Source: Methylobacterium aerolatum (GTDB lineage Bacteria > Pseudomonadota > Alphaproteobacteria > Rhizobiales > Beijerinckiaceae). From it: a stretch of 64,000 nucleotides of DNA. Below are positions 44,136 to 52,848 of the stretch, piece after piece. The stretch lies in assembly GCF_022179085.1 (NCBI RefSeq), contig NZ_BPQE01000031.1:62001-126000 (forward strand), in the 5' to 3' direction. The translations under genes were made by a program, and so were the position numbers. Position 1 is the stretch's first letter. Every line of letters begins with the position of its first letter. The notes under the pieces are model-generated. The model was not told the origin of the DNA and did not search any database. It worked only from the letters and a program-made list of their open reading frames with translations.

Positions 44136-44173
44136 AAAGGGGCCGTCCCGCGAGGGGCGGCCCTTCTCTTTTT
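44136..44173 (+). terminator. Rho-independent terminator after DUF4142 gene
   Basis: An AAGGGGCCG...CGGCCCTT stem with an inner CCC-GCGA-GGG pairing gives a nearly continuous hairpin capped by a GCGA tetraloop, followed by CTCTTTTTC. This is the clearest intrinsic terminator in the window. Confidence 0.85.
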
Positions 44174-44228
44174 CGGGCCTGGCCCCGCCTGCCGGAGCGT
44201 CTCCCGGTGGCTTCGGGTGCTGCCGCTC

Positions 44229-44332
44229 GTGCAGTGACGCACTCACTGCGTTCATGCGTGTCTGCACCGGCTCATTGTTTCTGCATCGATTTTTCCAGCT
44301 TCGGCTGCCGCCTCCGACTGGAGCGATGCACC
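44229..44332. repeat. Two-hairpin intergenic repeat, copy B
   Basis: A 104-bp element. Hairpin 1 pairs GTGCAGTGACGC with GCGTGTCTGCAC (two mismatches). Hairpin 2 pairs TGCATCG...TCCAG with CTGGAGCGATGCA. The same order and spacing recur at 57225-57324, where hairpin 2 is perfect over 15 bp. It lies between the DUF4142 terminator and ybgC. Confidence 0.8.
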
Positions 44333-44435
44333 AGGCCGTCATCGCTTCGTTCCGATGGCGATGACGAGACGGCGCAGTGATCCACGCTCGCCCGAACTGC
44401 TATGAGGAGCGTCACGAAAACGGGGTCCGGGGCGG

Positions 44436-44876
44436 ATGGACGATACGGGGCACTCGCTGGCGGTGCGGGTCTATTACGAGGACACGGATTTCTCCGGCTT
44501 CGTCTACCACGCGAGCTATCTGCGCTTCATGGAGCGCGGGCGCACGGAGTTGTTGCGCTCCCTGGCGGGGGATCAGTCGGACCTCCACCGTGACGCGCAG
44601 GGGCTCGTCTTCGTGGTGCGCAAGATGGGAATCGACTTCCTCCGGCCCGCGATCATGGACGATCAGTTGACCGTCGTGACGCGGACGAAGGCCCTGCGCG
44701 GCGCCTCGATGACCCTGGCACAGGAAGTCCGGCGCGGCGATGAGACATTGGTGGCCGCCGAGGTCACGGTCGCCTGCGTCCGCGACGGCCGCGCCACCCG
44801 CCTGCCGGACAGCCTGAGGGTCAAGCTGACGCCGCCGGAGGATCGCACGGAGTTGCCCGCCCGCCCGGCGTCTTGA
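44436..44876 (+). CDS. ybgC: Tol-Pal-associated acyl-CoA thioesterase YbgC
   Basis: A hot-dog-fold thioesterase acting on short acyl-CoA or acyl-ACP. The 146-residue protein has the 4-hydroxybenzoyl-CoA-thioesterase signature VRVYYEDTDFSGFVYHASYL (about residues 11-30, catalytic Asp in EDTDFSG), then RFMERGRTELLRSLAG and FVVRKMGIDFLRPAIMDDQL. In most alphaproteobacteria ybgC heads the tolQRAB-pal operon; here the downstream neighbour is hemH on the other strand, so the gene stands alone. A GGGGCGG site precedes ATG 44436. Confidence 0.92.
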   Translation: MDDTGHSLAVRVYYEDTDFSGFVYHASYLRFMERGRTELLRSLAGDQSDLHRDAQGLVFVVRKMGIDFLRPAIMDDQLTVVTRTKALRGASMTLAQEVRRGDETLVAAEVTVACVRDGRATRLPDSLRVKLTPPEDRTELPARPAS

Positions 44877-44955
44877 GGGCATTGCGGCTGCCCTGGCGCC
44901 GCTTCGCTTTGCCTGAGCGCGGACGATGCCGCGCCCGGCAAGGGGCCGGCGGACC

Positions 44956-46056
44956 TCAGCCCGGCAACCAGCCCTGCAATTCCCGGCGGACCACGTTCTC
45001 GATCACGCGCATCCCGTGGTCGCTGTCGTTGAGGCAGGGGATGTAGGCGAATTGCTCGCCGCCGTTCTCCTCGAAGTAGTGGCGGTTCTCGCCGTCGAGT
45101 TCCTCCAGGGTTTCGAGGCAATCGGCGGTGAAGCCCGGGGCCACGATCGCCATGCGCTTCACGCCGGACTTGGCGAGGGATTGCACGGTCTCGTCGGTAT
45201 AGGGCTTGAGCCACTCCTCGTTGCCGAAGCGGGACTGGAAGGTCACCCGCATCTTCTCGGGCGAGAAGCCCAGCGCCTCGCGCACGAGTCGCCCGGTCTT
45301 GTGGCACTGGCAGTGATAGGGGTCGCCCTTCAGGAGGTAGCTGCGCGGCACGCCGTGGAACGAGGTGAGGATCACCTCCGGCTCGAAATCGAGCTTGGCC
45401 AGACCCTCGCGGATCGATTGGGCCATGGCGTCGATGTAAACCGGATCGTCATGGTAGGGCGGCGAGACGCGCACGGTCGGCTGCCAGCGCATGTCCATGA
45501 GCGCCCGGAAAGCCTGATCGCAGGCCGTGGCCGAGGTCGCCGCCGCGTATTGCGGGTAGAGCGGAACCAAGAGAATTCGGTCGCAGCCCTGGTCGAGGAG
45601 GGCCTGGATCCGGCCCGACACCTCCGGCTTGCCGTAGCGCATCGCCCAATCGACCACGACGCTGTCGCCCATTGCGGCCTGGAGCTTCTCGCTCTGGCCC
45701 CGGGTGATCGTCTTCAGCGGGCCCTCGTCCAACTCGTTGTTCCAGACGCTGGCATAGTCCCGGCCCTTGGGGCCCGGCCGCTTCGACAGGATGACGAGGT
45801 TGAGGAGCGGCCACCAGATCAACCGGGGCACTTCGATGACCCGGCGATCGGACAGGAACTCCTTGAGGTAGCGCCGCATGGGCCAGTAGCTGGTTCCCTC
45901 TGGCGTTCCGAGGTTCATGAGCAGCACGCCGATCCGGCCCCAGCGCACGGGCGGATGCCCGGCCGGAAGGCTGCCCGCGGCTTGGCCGGCAGGCTGGTCG
46001 ATCGCGGCGACCGGGCGGTTGTTCTTCAGCGCGGCAGGTTCGATGCGTTCGTTCAT
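44956..46056 (-). CDS. hemH: Ferrochelatase
   Basis: HemH inserts Fe2+ into protoporphyrin IX, the last step of heme b synthesis, and so feeds the heme A pathway of the oxidase encoded upstream. The 366-residue protein has an alphaproteobacterial N-terminal extension, then GVLLMNLGTPEGTSYWPMRR, RILLVPLYPQYAAATSATAC, the metal-site His in LTSFHGVPRSYLLKGDPYHC (about residue 226) and the conserved Glu in APGFTADCLETLEELDGENR (about 300). A CxxC-type pair (HCQCHK) is visible; a Fe-S cluster is not established from this. Confidence 0.97.
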   Translation of the reverse strand: MNERIEPAALKNNRPVAAIDQPAGQAAGSLPAGHPPVRWGRIGVLLMNLGTPEGTSYWPMRRYLKEFLSDRRVIEVPRLIWWPLLNLVILSKRPGPKGRDYASVWNNELDEGPLKTITRGQSEKLQAAMGDSVVVDWAMRYGKPEVSGRIQALLDQGCDRILLVPLYPQYAAATSATACDQAFRALMDMRWQPTVRVSPPYHDDPVYIDAMAQSIREGLAKLDFEPEVILTSFHGVPRSYLLKGDPYHCQCHKTGRLVREALGFSPEKMRVTFQSRFGNEEWLKPYTDETVQSLAKSGVKRMAIVAPGFTADCLETLEELDGENRHYFEENGGEQFAYIPCLNDSDHGMRVIENVVRRELQGWLPG

Positions 46057-46257
46057 GCGAGCGTACCGGCGCCCCCGGCGCCGTGTCCTTCCTTGACTAG
46101 CGGATCTCGACCCGCGCCGACGCGCGATCGGCCCTTATGTAGGACGCCCGAGCCGTTCGGCGAAGACGAGACGGCCGCAGGAGCGGCCGACGCCGTTTCG
46201 GGTATACGCGCGGCATCCGCGTCGGCAAATGCCGCCCACCCAGGACATGCACCCTCG

Positions 46258-46947
46258 ATGACCGACCGGCCCGTCGCCGCCGCCCTCGCCGCCTTCCGCC
46301 GCTCCGGCTCGCCCTGGCTCGCCCTGCCATTCTTCGCGGACGGTGCCGCCGAGGCGGTGGCGGCGCGGGTCGATGCGCGCATCGCCGGAGGCGCCCGCGT
46401 GCTGCCGGCGCCGGCGCAGATCTTCCGCGCCCTCGCGGAGACGCCTCCGGCGGAGGTGAGGGCCGTGATCCTCGGCCAGGACCCCTACCCGACGCCGGGG
46501 GACGCGAACGGGCTCGCGTTCTCCTATGTCGGCGGCGGCCGCCTGCCCGCGTCCCTGAAGGTGATCCTGGCGGAAGCGGACTCGGACCGGGAGGCCGGGG
46601 GGGATCTCACCCCCTGGGCAAGGCAGGGCGTGCTGCTCCTGAACAGCGCGCTCACCGTCGAGGCCGGCAAGGCCGGGGCGCACCTGCGCTACGGATGGGC
46701 GAGCCTCACCGACGAGGCGGTCTCGGCGGTCTCGGCGGGAGCCGAGCCGGCCGTCTTCCTGTTGTGGGGAGCCCAGGCGCGCGCGCGGGCCGGACTGATC
46801 GACGCAGCCCGGCACGGCATCATCGAGAGCGGCCATCCCTCGCCGCTCAACCGCGCGAGGGATTTTCCCGGCTCCGATCCGTTCGGGCGCGCCAATGCGT
46901 GGCTCGCCGCGCACGGGCGGACGCCGATCGACTGGCGCCTCGGCTGA
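46258..46947 (+). CDS. ung: Uracil-DNA glycosylase, family 1
   Basis: Removes uracil from DNA to start base excision repair. The 229-residue enzyme has the family 1 water-activating motif VILGQDPYPTPGDANGLAFS (catalytic Asp about residue 71), GVLLLNSALTVEAGKAGAHL, FLLWGAQARARAGLI and the leucine-loop motif ESGHPSPLNRARDFPGSDPF. The His of the usual GQDPYH is Pro here, a mild variation. ATG 46258 is used; the long upstream open frame is antisense to hemH. It is transcribed divergently from hemH. Confidence 0.93.
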   Translation: MTDRPVAAALAAFRRSGSPWLALPFFADGAAEAVAARVDARIAGGARVLPAPAQIFRALAETPPAEVRAVILGQDPYPTPGDANGLAFSYVGGGRLPASLKVILAEADSDREAGGDLTPWARQGVLLLNSALTVEAGKAGAHLRYGWASLTDEAVSAVSAGAEPAVFLLWGAQARARAGLIDAARHGIIESGHPSPLNRARDFPGSDPFGRANAWLAAHGRTPIDWRLG

Positions 46948-46993
46948 GGATGCCGGTCATCGGCTCCCACACGGGCCGCTACTGCGCGGGCGG

Positions 46994-47401
46994 TTACTGC
47001 GCCGGCTTGGGCGCGTCGGGCTTCGCCGGCTCCGCCTTCGGGGCCTCCGCGCCGGGCGGGAGAAGGACGTTCTTGGCGACATTGCCTTCGGGGCCGTACT
47101 CGCCGGCGACGGCGATGCAGGCCTGATCCCGGTTGGCGGCCATCTGATTCGACATCAGCGTGAAGATCGTCTGCACCCGGTTGCCGAACGGGCCGTTCGG
47201 CTGGACATCGGCCGCCCGGGTGTTCTGCTTGGCGAGCAACGCCTCGAACTCCGTCGCGCCGATCCGGTATCCGCAAACATTGGAGGCCGCGAAGATGTAG
47301 GCCGCGAATTCGAGCGCCCGCGATGACGGTGCGTTCCGCATCTCCGCTCTAGCCGGGGCGCACAGGAGCGCGGCGGCGACGATGGGCAACACGATCCGCA
47401 T
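46994..47401 (-). CDS. Secreted hypothetical protein
   Basis: A 135-residue exported protein: signal peptide MRIVLPIVAAALLCAPARA, then a helical domain (SSRALEFAAYIFAASNVCGY, RIGATEFEALLAKQNTRAAD, NRVQTIFTLMSNQMAANRDQ, ACIAVAGEYGPEG) with two Cys that could pair. A Pro/Ala/Lys tail closes it. ATG 47401 is chosen; the in-frame extension to 47503 is not signal-like. Function unknown; convergent with ung. Confidence 0.72.
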   Translation of the reverse strand: MRIVLPIVAAALLCAPARAEMRNAPSSRALEFAAYIFAASNVCGYRIGATEFEALLAKQNTRAADVQPNGPFGNRVQTIFTLMSNQMAANRDQACIAVAGEYGPEGNVAKNVLLPPGAEAPKAEPAKPDAPKPAQ

Positions 47402-47616
47402 GGTTTTCCGTCCCTGGCCGGCGGTGCTGCGACCGCCCTCGGGGCAGCTAGATAGAGAAGCCGCCGTCGGCCGCCAGTGTCGGCCTTTCACGACCGCTTT
47501 CATGGATCGTGAGGGATACGGGCAGATCCGGACGTCTTTTTGCGCCTTTGAGCGCCGGTCTTCGCAAGTCTCCGGCTCGCAAAGAGAAAGTGTTAACCCG
47601 ATCGCGCGAACCCGGA

Positions 47617-48090
47617 ATGGCTAAGCCTATCCGAAACTGGCGGTTTCCCCGAATGATCCGCGCCCACTCCATCGCCGCCGACCGCAACGCGGCCGAATTC
47701 CCGGCTCCGGTCCCATCTCAGGACCGCCGGGAGGTCGCGCCTGCGCCCTCGGCCATCGCGCCGGGCCTCTGCATGAAATGGGCGCGGGCCGAAGGCATCG
47801 GCCTCGGCGACACCGCCGTCCTGATGGTGGCGAACCCGCTGGAATCCGCCGCCCTCCGGCAGGGTCTCGCCTGGGTCGGCGCGCGGACACGCGACCTCGC
47901 CCCCGGCCTGGACGCGGACACCCTCGCCGCGGCCCTCAAGGGCGCCACGGTGGCGATCGTCGATGCGGCGCTTGCCGACGACTACGCCCGCGCCCTCGGG
48001 TTAATCGAGCGCCTGCCCCCGGTCTGGTGGAACGGCGAGGGCGCCGACTTCGCCCGCCTCGACCACGCCCTGGCCGAACTCGCCGACTGA
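47617..48090 (+). CDS. Short protein resembling an acyl-CoA synthetase N-terminal fragment
   Basis: A 157-residue product. Residues about 50-125 (KWARAEGIGLGDTAVLMVAN, PLESAALRQGLAWVGA, TLAAALKGATVAIVDAALAD) follow the pattern of the N-terminal subdomain of long-chain acyl-CoA synthetases (W-x5-G-x3-GD-x-V-x4-N...G...GA). The ATP-binding P-loop and the adenylation motifs are all absent. It is either a relic or a small regulatory derivative. The start is uncertain: GTG 47509, ATG 47617 and ATG 47653 are all in frame. An enoyl-CoA hydratase gene follows 112 bases later. Confidence 0.6.
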   Translation: MAKPIRNWRFPRMIRAHSIAADRNAAEFPAPVPSQDRREVAPAPSAIAPGLCMKWARAEGIGLGDTAVLMVANPLESAALRQGLAWVGARTRDLAPGLDADTLAAALKGATVAIVDAALADDYARALGLIERLPPVWWNGEGADFARLDHALAELAD

Positions 48091-48202
48091 AGACCCGGGC
48101 TCCGCGCCGCCCGGCCGCCGGACGGCACGGTCCACGGATGCGGGAAAACCGGCTAGACTTCCCCTCGAACCCGCCGAAGGGTGGGACCGGAAGGGAACGT
48201 CC

Positions 48203-49009
48203 ATGTCAGCAGCTCCGTCGATCGCCCCGGCCACCGGGGAGCCGGTCCTCCTCAGGCAGGACGAGGACGGCATCTGCACCCTCACCCTGAACCGGCCGGG
48301 CGCCCGCAACGCCCTGTCGCTCGGCCTGATGGAGGCCCTGCAGGACGCCCTGGACGCGATCCGCGCGGACGCCTCCGTGCGGGTCGTGGTGCTGAAGGGC
48401 GCCGGACCCGCCTTCTGCGCGGGCCACGACCTGAAGGAGATGCGGGCGGAGCCGAGCCGCGAGGCCACGGACCGGGTGTTCCAGACCTGCGTTCGGCTGA
48501 TGACGAGCATCGCGAGGCTGCCGCAGCCGGTCATCGCGCAGGTCCACGGCATCGCGACCGCCGCGGGGTGCCAACTCGTCGCCACCTGCGACCTCGCCCT
48601 CTGCGCCGAGGACGCGCGGTTCGCGACGCCGGGCGTCCAGATCGGCCTGTTCTGCTCCACGCCGATGGTGGCCCTGTCCCGTGCCGTGGGGCGCAAGGCT
48701 GCGATGGAGATGCTGCTGGTCGGCGAGCCGATCTCCGCCGGGGAGGCCCTGCGGATCGGCCTCGTGAACCGCGTGGTGCCCGCCGGAACCCTGGATGAGG
48801 CCGTGACGGCCATGGCCCGGCGCATCGCGGGCAAGGCTCGCAAGGTGGTCGCCATCGGCAAGGAGGCGTTCGGCCGCCAGATCGAGATGGGCCTCGACGA
48901 CGCCTATGCCTACGCGGCCGAGGTGATGACCCGGAACATGATGATGGCCGACGCGAAGGAGGGAATCGACGCCTTCATCGCGAAGCGGGATCCGGTCTGG
49001 GAGGGCTGA
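48203..49009 (+). CDS. Enoyl-CoA hydratase/isomerase family protein
   Basis: A crotonase-fold enzyme, probably hydrating 2-enoyl-CoA in fatty acid or related acyl-CoA breakdown. The 268-residue protein has the first oxyanion-hole segment FCAGHDLKEMRAEP (about residues 72-85) and the second, VHGIATAAGCQLVATCDLAL (about 114-133). The usual catalytic Glu of the 115-120 loop is not obvious (HGIATAAGC), so hydratase versus other crotonase chemistry is uncertain. GGAAGGGAA precedes ATG 48203. It lies in one direction with the acyl-CoA-synthetase-like fragment. Confidence 0.88.
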   Translation: MSAAPSIAPATGEPVLLRQDEDGICTLTLNRPGARNALSLGLMEALQDALDAIRADASVRVVVLKGAGPAFCAGHDLKEMRAEPSREATDRVFQTCVRLMTSIARLPQPVIAQVHGIATAAGCQLVATCDLALCAEDARFATPGVQIGLFCSTPMVALSRAVGRKAAMEMLLVGEPISAGEALRIGLVNRVVPAGTLDEAVTAMARRIAGKARKVVAIGKEAFGRQIEMGLDDAYAYAAEVMTRNMMMADAKEGIDAFIAKRDPVWEG

Positions 49010-49092
49010 TCCGCCGCGCCCGTGCCCGGTATCGTTCGCGCGTGGGTCAGTTACCTTCGCCGGGGAGGGCTCAAGCCGACGCGGGACAGGCG

Positions 49093-49392
49093 ATGACAGC
49101 CACCACCGACCTCATCGGCCTCGGCATCGCCTTCTACGGGGCGATGCCTCCCCCGCGCCCGCCGCGCCCCTCGCGGCCGGAGCGGGACGGGCCGACCTGG
49201 GCCGCCGCCATCCTCATCGGCAGCATCTGCCTCGCCACCGTGGGGCCGCTCTTCACGATCTGGTCCTTCCACCGGCCCCTGGAGGCCGCCAAGGCGAGGT
49301 GCCGGCACGCGGGCGGGCGGATCGTCTACCAAGCCCTCGACGGCAGCGATTTCCGCTGCGACGCGGCCGATCGGGTCACCGGACGGCATTGA
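49093..49392 (+). CDS. Small single-span membrane protein
   Basis: A 99-residue protein with a Pro/Arg-rich N-terminus (YGAMPPPRPPRPSRPERDGP), one membrane helix (WAAAILIGSICLATVGPLFT, about residues 34-54) and a short C-terminal domain with two Cys (KARCRHAGG, DGSDFRCDAADR) that may be disulfide-bonded outside the membrane. ATG 49093 follows GGGACAGG. No family with known function is recognised. Located between the enoyl-CoA hydratase and cardiolipin synthase genes on the same strand. Confidence 0.6.
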   Translation: MTATTDLIGLGIAFYGAMPPPRPPRPSRPERDGPTWAAAILIGSICLATVGPLFTIWSFHRPLEAAKARCRHAGGRIVYQALDGSDFRCDAADRVTGRH

Positions 49393-49491
49393 CGGGCGGC
49401 CCGCGCGATCCCGTTCGCGGACCGGGAACGGAACACTCCGCCGCCGGCTGAGCTATATGGGCGCAGGTGGCTCGAGTCGTCCGGGACGGCA

Positions 49492-50928
49492 TTGGAACAG
49501 ATCTTTTCTCGCTGGGTGACCTCCACGGCCCTGTTCAGGGCCGACGCCGAGGCGCTGGTCGGCTTCGTCCTGGCCGTCGCGGTCACGGTGCACGCCCTGC
49601 TGCGCAAGCGCCGGGTGAGCGTCGCCGTGGGCTGGATCGGCCTCGCGTGGCTGTCGCCCATCCTCGGCTCGGCGCTCTACCTGCTGCTCGGCATCAACCG
49701 GGTCTACCGGCGCGCCCGCAAGATGCGGGGCCGCCCCTCCGAGGCGACACCGCCCGCGGATGACGACGACGCGGTGGTGCCCGAGACCCTGTGGCCCCTC
49801 GACCGGGCGATCCGCCGGATCACCGCGACGCCCGCCCTGGTCGGCAACCGCGTCCGCCTCTACCGCAACGGCGACGAGGCCTATCCCGACATGCTCGCCG
49901 CGATCCGCGGGGCGAGGCTCAGCGTCGCCCTGTCGAGCTACATCTTCCGCGACGACGAGGCGGGCCACGAATTCTGCGACACGCTGGCGGAGGCCAAGCG
50001 GCGGGGCGTCGAGGTCCGGGTGATCATCGACGGCATCGGCGGCGGCTACTTCCGCACCCCGGCCTACCGCCGGCTGACGGCGGCGGGCGTCCCGGCCGCC
50101 CTGTTCATGCACTCCGCCCTCCCCTGGCGGATGCCCTTCCTCAACCTGCGCAACCACAAGAAGCTCTTGATCATCGACGGACAGGTCGGCTTCACCGGCG
50201 GCCTGAACATCGCCAGCGCCAACCGCGTCGCCTCGAATCCGCCCCACCCGATCCGCGACACGCATTTCCGCTTCGAGGGGCCGGTGGTCGATCAACTCGC
50301 GACCACCTTCGCCGCCGACTGGTTCTTCGCCAACGGCGAGAATCTCGACGGCCCGCCATGGTTCACCAATCCCGAGCCGGTGGGCGCGACCGTCGCCCGC
50401 GCGGTGACGTCCGGCCCCGATGCCGACGTGCAGAAGATCGAGCAGGTGGTGATCCAGGCGCTCAACTGTGCCCGCCGCTCGGTGCGGATCGCCACGCCCT
50501 ACTTCCTGCCGGACGAACTCGTCACCGGCGCCCTCACCCAGGCCGCGACGCGGGGCGTGTCCGTCGAAGTGGTGATCCCGGCCAAGGGCGACCACCGCTT
50601 CATCGACTGGGCCATGCGCGCCCACCTCGATCCCCTGATCCGCGCCGGCGTGCAGATCTACCTCGACACCCCGCCCTTCGATCACACCAAGGCGATGGTG
50701 ATCGACGACATCTGGTGCTTCGTCGGCAGCGCCAACTGGGACATGCGCAGCTTCCGCCTAAATTTCGAGCTGAACGTCGAGGTCATCGACGCCGACGTCG
50801 CGGCTGAGATCGACGCGCTGATCCGCCGGAAGATGGAGCGCCGCCTCACCGCGACGGATCTCGCCGCGCGCTACCTGCCCGTGCGCCTGCGCGACGCAGG
50901 CGTTCGGCTGCTGCTGCCATACCTCTGA
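49492..50928 (+). CDS. cls: Cardiolipin synthase, phospholipase D superfamily
   Basis: Condenses phosphatidylglycerol to cardiolipin in the inner membrane. The 478-residue protein has two N-terminal helices (about residues 17-37 and 45-65), and two HKD motifs: NHKKLLIIDGQVGFTGGLNI (about 220) and DHTKAMVIDDIWCFVGSANW (about 400), each with the H-x-K-x4-D triad. RNGDEAYPDMLAAIRGA and VRIATPYFLPDELV are also typical. The start is TTG 49492; no ATG gives the first helix. Its last 83 bases overlap the convergent EEP-family gene. Confidence 0.94.
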   Translation: MEQIFSRWVTSTALFRADAEALVGFVLAVAVTVHALLRKRRVSVAVGWIGLAWLSPILGSALYLLLGINRVYRRARKMRGRPSEATPPADDDDAVVPETLWPLDRAIRRITATPALVGNRVRLYRNGDEAYPDMLAAIRGARLSVALSSYIFRDDEAGHEFCDTLAEAKRRGVEVRVIIDGIGGGYFRTPAYRRLTAAGVPAALFMHSALPWRMPFLNLRNHKKLLIIDGQVGFTGGLNIASANRVASNPPHPIRDTHFRFEGPVVDQLATTFAADWFFANGENLDGPPWFTNPEPVGATVARAVTSGPDADVQKIEQVVIQALNCARRSVRIATPYFLPDELVTGALTQAATRGVSVEVVIPAKGDHRFIDWAMRAHLDPLIRAGVQIYLDTPPFDHTKAMVIDDIWCFVGSANWDMRSFRLNFELNVEVIDADVAAEIDALIRRKMERRLTATDLAARYLPVRLRDAGVRLLLPYL

Positions 50929-51628
50929 GCGGCCGCTGCGGCGCCTCGGGGGCGACGGCGAGGTGCACGACGATCGGCCGGTGATCCGAGGGACCGCGCG
51001 GCAGCACCGCGCTGTCCCGGCAGACCAGCCCGCGGGCGATGCAGCGGTCGAGGCGCAGCGGCAGGACCTCCACCATGGCGTGGGTCGGACGGCGCGGCCC
51101 GATATCGCGGAAGCCCGGCACCATGGCGGGGCCGACGATGTTGTAGTCGCCAAGCACGGCTGCCCGGGGTGGAAGCCCGGCGACGATCCGCCGGAGCTGG
51201 CGCCGGTTCAGCATCTGGCCGTGTGACAGGTGGACGTTCGCGACGCCGAACGCGCCGAGATCGAGCACTTGGCAGACTCGGTGCACCAGGGCGCCGGAGG
51301 GGATCGGCAGAGTGCGGGGCGGCGACGGCCACGGCGTCGGGCTCCACATGGCGAGCCCGTGGATACGCCCCGGCAGGGGGGCCCAGGCGTAATGGCCGCC
51401 GACCCGCTCCTTGAGGAAACCGATGGCCCTCGTGGCCTCCTGCATCAGCAGCAGATCGGGCTTCTCCTGCTCGATCAGCGCGATGACGTCCTCGATCGCC
51501 GCGCCGACCCGCCGCAGGAGGTTCCAGCTCACGATCTTGAAGGCCGGGACGGAGGGGGAGAGGAGGTCGGCCTCCGGGGCCGGCACCGTCGCAATCTCAG
51601 GTCCGTCCGCGCGCATCGCTTCCGTCAT
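50846..51628 (-). CDS. Endonuclease/exonuclease/phosphatase (EEP) family protein
   Basis: A metal-dependent phosphodiesterase-fold enzyme acting on nucleic acids, phospholipids or inositol phosphates; the substrate is unknown. The 260-residue protein shows the Asn of KIVSWNLLRRVG (about residue 32), the metal-binding Glu in LLLMQEATRAI (about 61), LGDYNIVGPAMVPGF (GD-x-N motif) and the terminal PSDHRPIVVHLAV (catalytic His). A Lys/Arg/Ala tail follows. ATG 51628 is used. Its 3' end overlaps the cardiolipin synthase gene, with which it often neighbours; it could serve lipid metabolism. Confidence 0.86.
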   Translation of the reverse strand: MTEAMRADGPEIATVPAPEADLLSPSVPAFKIVSWNLLRRVGAAIEDVIALIEQEKPDLLLMQEATRAIGFLKERVGGHYAWAPLPGRIHGLAMWSPTPWPSPPRTLPIPSGALVHRVCQVLDLGAFGVANVHLSHGQMLNRRQLRRIVAGLPPRAAVLGDYNIVGPAMVPGFRDIGPRRPTHAMVEVLPLRLDRCIARGLVCRDSAVLPRGPSDHRPIVVHLAVAPEAPQRPLRGMAAAAERLRRAGARAGSARRDPSR

Positions 51629-51911
51629 CGTTCCTGGCCGCTCCCCACCCGCCGCGTCCGTCGCCGCGAGGCTGCAACGCGCCGGACCCGCGTCCGTTCG
51701 CCGGTCCGGTCCTTCGCCTGGACGATGATCGCGGCGCAAGCCGGGGTGGGAGTGAAACGGAAACCACGCCACGATCACAACTCGCGGACCCGGGGACTTT
51801 CCGGCCCCGCCCGGGCAATGACGGCGTGCGCCAAGCTTCGCGATATGCTTTAGACCAGCGACAACATTGCCGGCCGTGAGGCCGGAGCGACAGAACGTCT
51901 GGGAGTTTTCC

Positions 51912-52709
51912 GTGGCCGCATCCAAGCGACACTTCACATTCGCCGCCGCCGCCCTGACGGCGGCCCTGGCGGGATCGGGCCAAGCCCAGGCCGCCCAGTG
52001 CGGCAACTCGGCGGGCGGCTTCGAGACCTGGAAGCGCGAGTTCATCGCCGAGAACCGGGGCAAGGTCAGCGCGAACGCCCTCGATGCCCTCGCCGGCACC
52101 ACCTACTCCACCGCCACCATCTCGGCGGACCGGGGCCAGCGCAGCTTCAAGCTGTCCCTCGAACAGTTCATGGCCAAGCGCGGCGGCCCGACGATCGTCA
52201 AGCGCGGGCGGGCGCTCAAGCGCTCCCAGGCGGCGCTGTTCTCCTCCATCGAGCAGCGCTACGGCGTGCCGCCGGGCCCGCTCTTGGCGATCTGGGGCAT
52301 GGAGACCGGGTTCGGCGCGGTGAAGGGCAACGTCAACACCCTCTCGGCGGTGGCGACCCTGGCCTACGATTGCCGCCGCTCGGAGTATTTCACCGATCAG
52401 CTCTACGCCGCCCTCACCCTGGTCGACCGGGGCATCCTGACCACCAGCACCCGCGGCGCGGCGCATGGCGAGATCGGCCACACCCAGTTCCTGCCGCGCA
52501 ACGTGCTGAAATACGGCACTGGCGGCGACCTCAACGAGACCGGCGCCGCCCTGTCCTCCACCGCCAACTTCCTGAAGGCGCATGGCTGGCAGCGCGGCGC
52601 CGGCTACCAGCCGGGCGAGCCGAACTTCGTCGCCCTCCAGGGCTGGAACGCCGCTTCGGTCTACGAGCGCGCCATCGCCATCATCGGCCGCCAGATCGAC
52701 GAGGACTGA
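51912..52709 (+). CDS. Lytic murein transglycosylase (MltB/SLT_2 family)
   Basis: Cleaves the glycan strands of peptidoglycan to 1,6-anhydromuropeptides in the periplasm. The 265-residue protein starts at GTG 51912 after GGGAG and has a signal peptide (VAASKRHFTFAAAALTAALA). The GH103-type domain has LLAIWGMETGFGAVKGNVNT with the catalytic Glu (about residue 122), LSAVATLAYDCRRSEYFTDQ, GEIGHTQFLPRNVLKYG and SSTANFLKAHGWQRG. It is short for MltB and lacks the C-terminal peptidoglycan-binding domain. A terminator follows. Confidence 0.92.
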   Translation: MAASKRHFTFAAAALTAALAGSGQAQAAQCGNSAGGFETWKREFIAENRGKVSANALDALAGTTYSTATISADRGQRSFKLSLEQFMAKRGGPTIVKRGRALKRSQAALFSSIEQRYGVPPGPLLAIWGMETGFGAVKGNVNTLSAVATLAYDCRRSEYFTDQLYAALTLVDRGILTTSTRGAAHGEIGHTQFLPRNVLKYGTGGDLNETGAALSSTANFLKAHGWQRGAGYQPGEPNFVALQGWNAASVYERAIAIIGRQIDED

Positions 52710-52770
52710 TTCTCCATCGTCATGGCTTCGTGCCGCTCGCTAAAACGGGCGGATGCCATGTTCCTCGTTT

Positions 52771-52810
52771 CGCCCCGGTCCCCGTGAGGAGGCCGGGGCG
52801 ATTGTCTTTG
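52771..52810 (+). terminator. Hairpin terminator after the transglycosylase gene
   Basis: An 8-bp perfect stem CGCCCCGG / CCGGGGCG (52771-52778 / 52793-52800) with a 14-base loop, followed by the T-rich ATTGTCTTTG. Confidence 0.65.
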
Positions 52811-52848
52811 GAGCCTCACTTGTAAGCCGCTGGCTCCCCTCGATCCTC

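Noticed and set aside
44926-46257. Long upstream extension of the ung frame
   Set aside because: Antisense to hemH; uracil-DNA glycosylase similarity begins only at ATG 46258.
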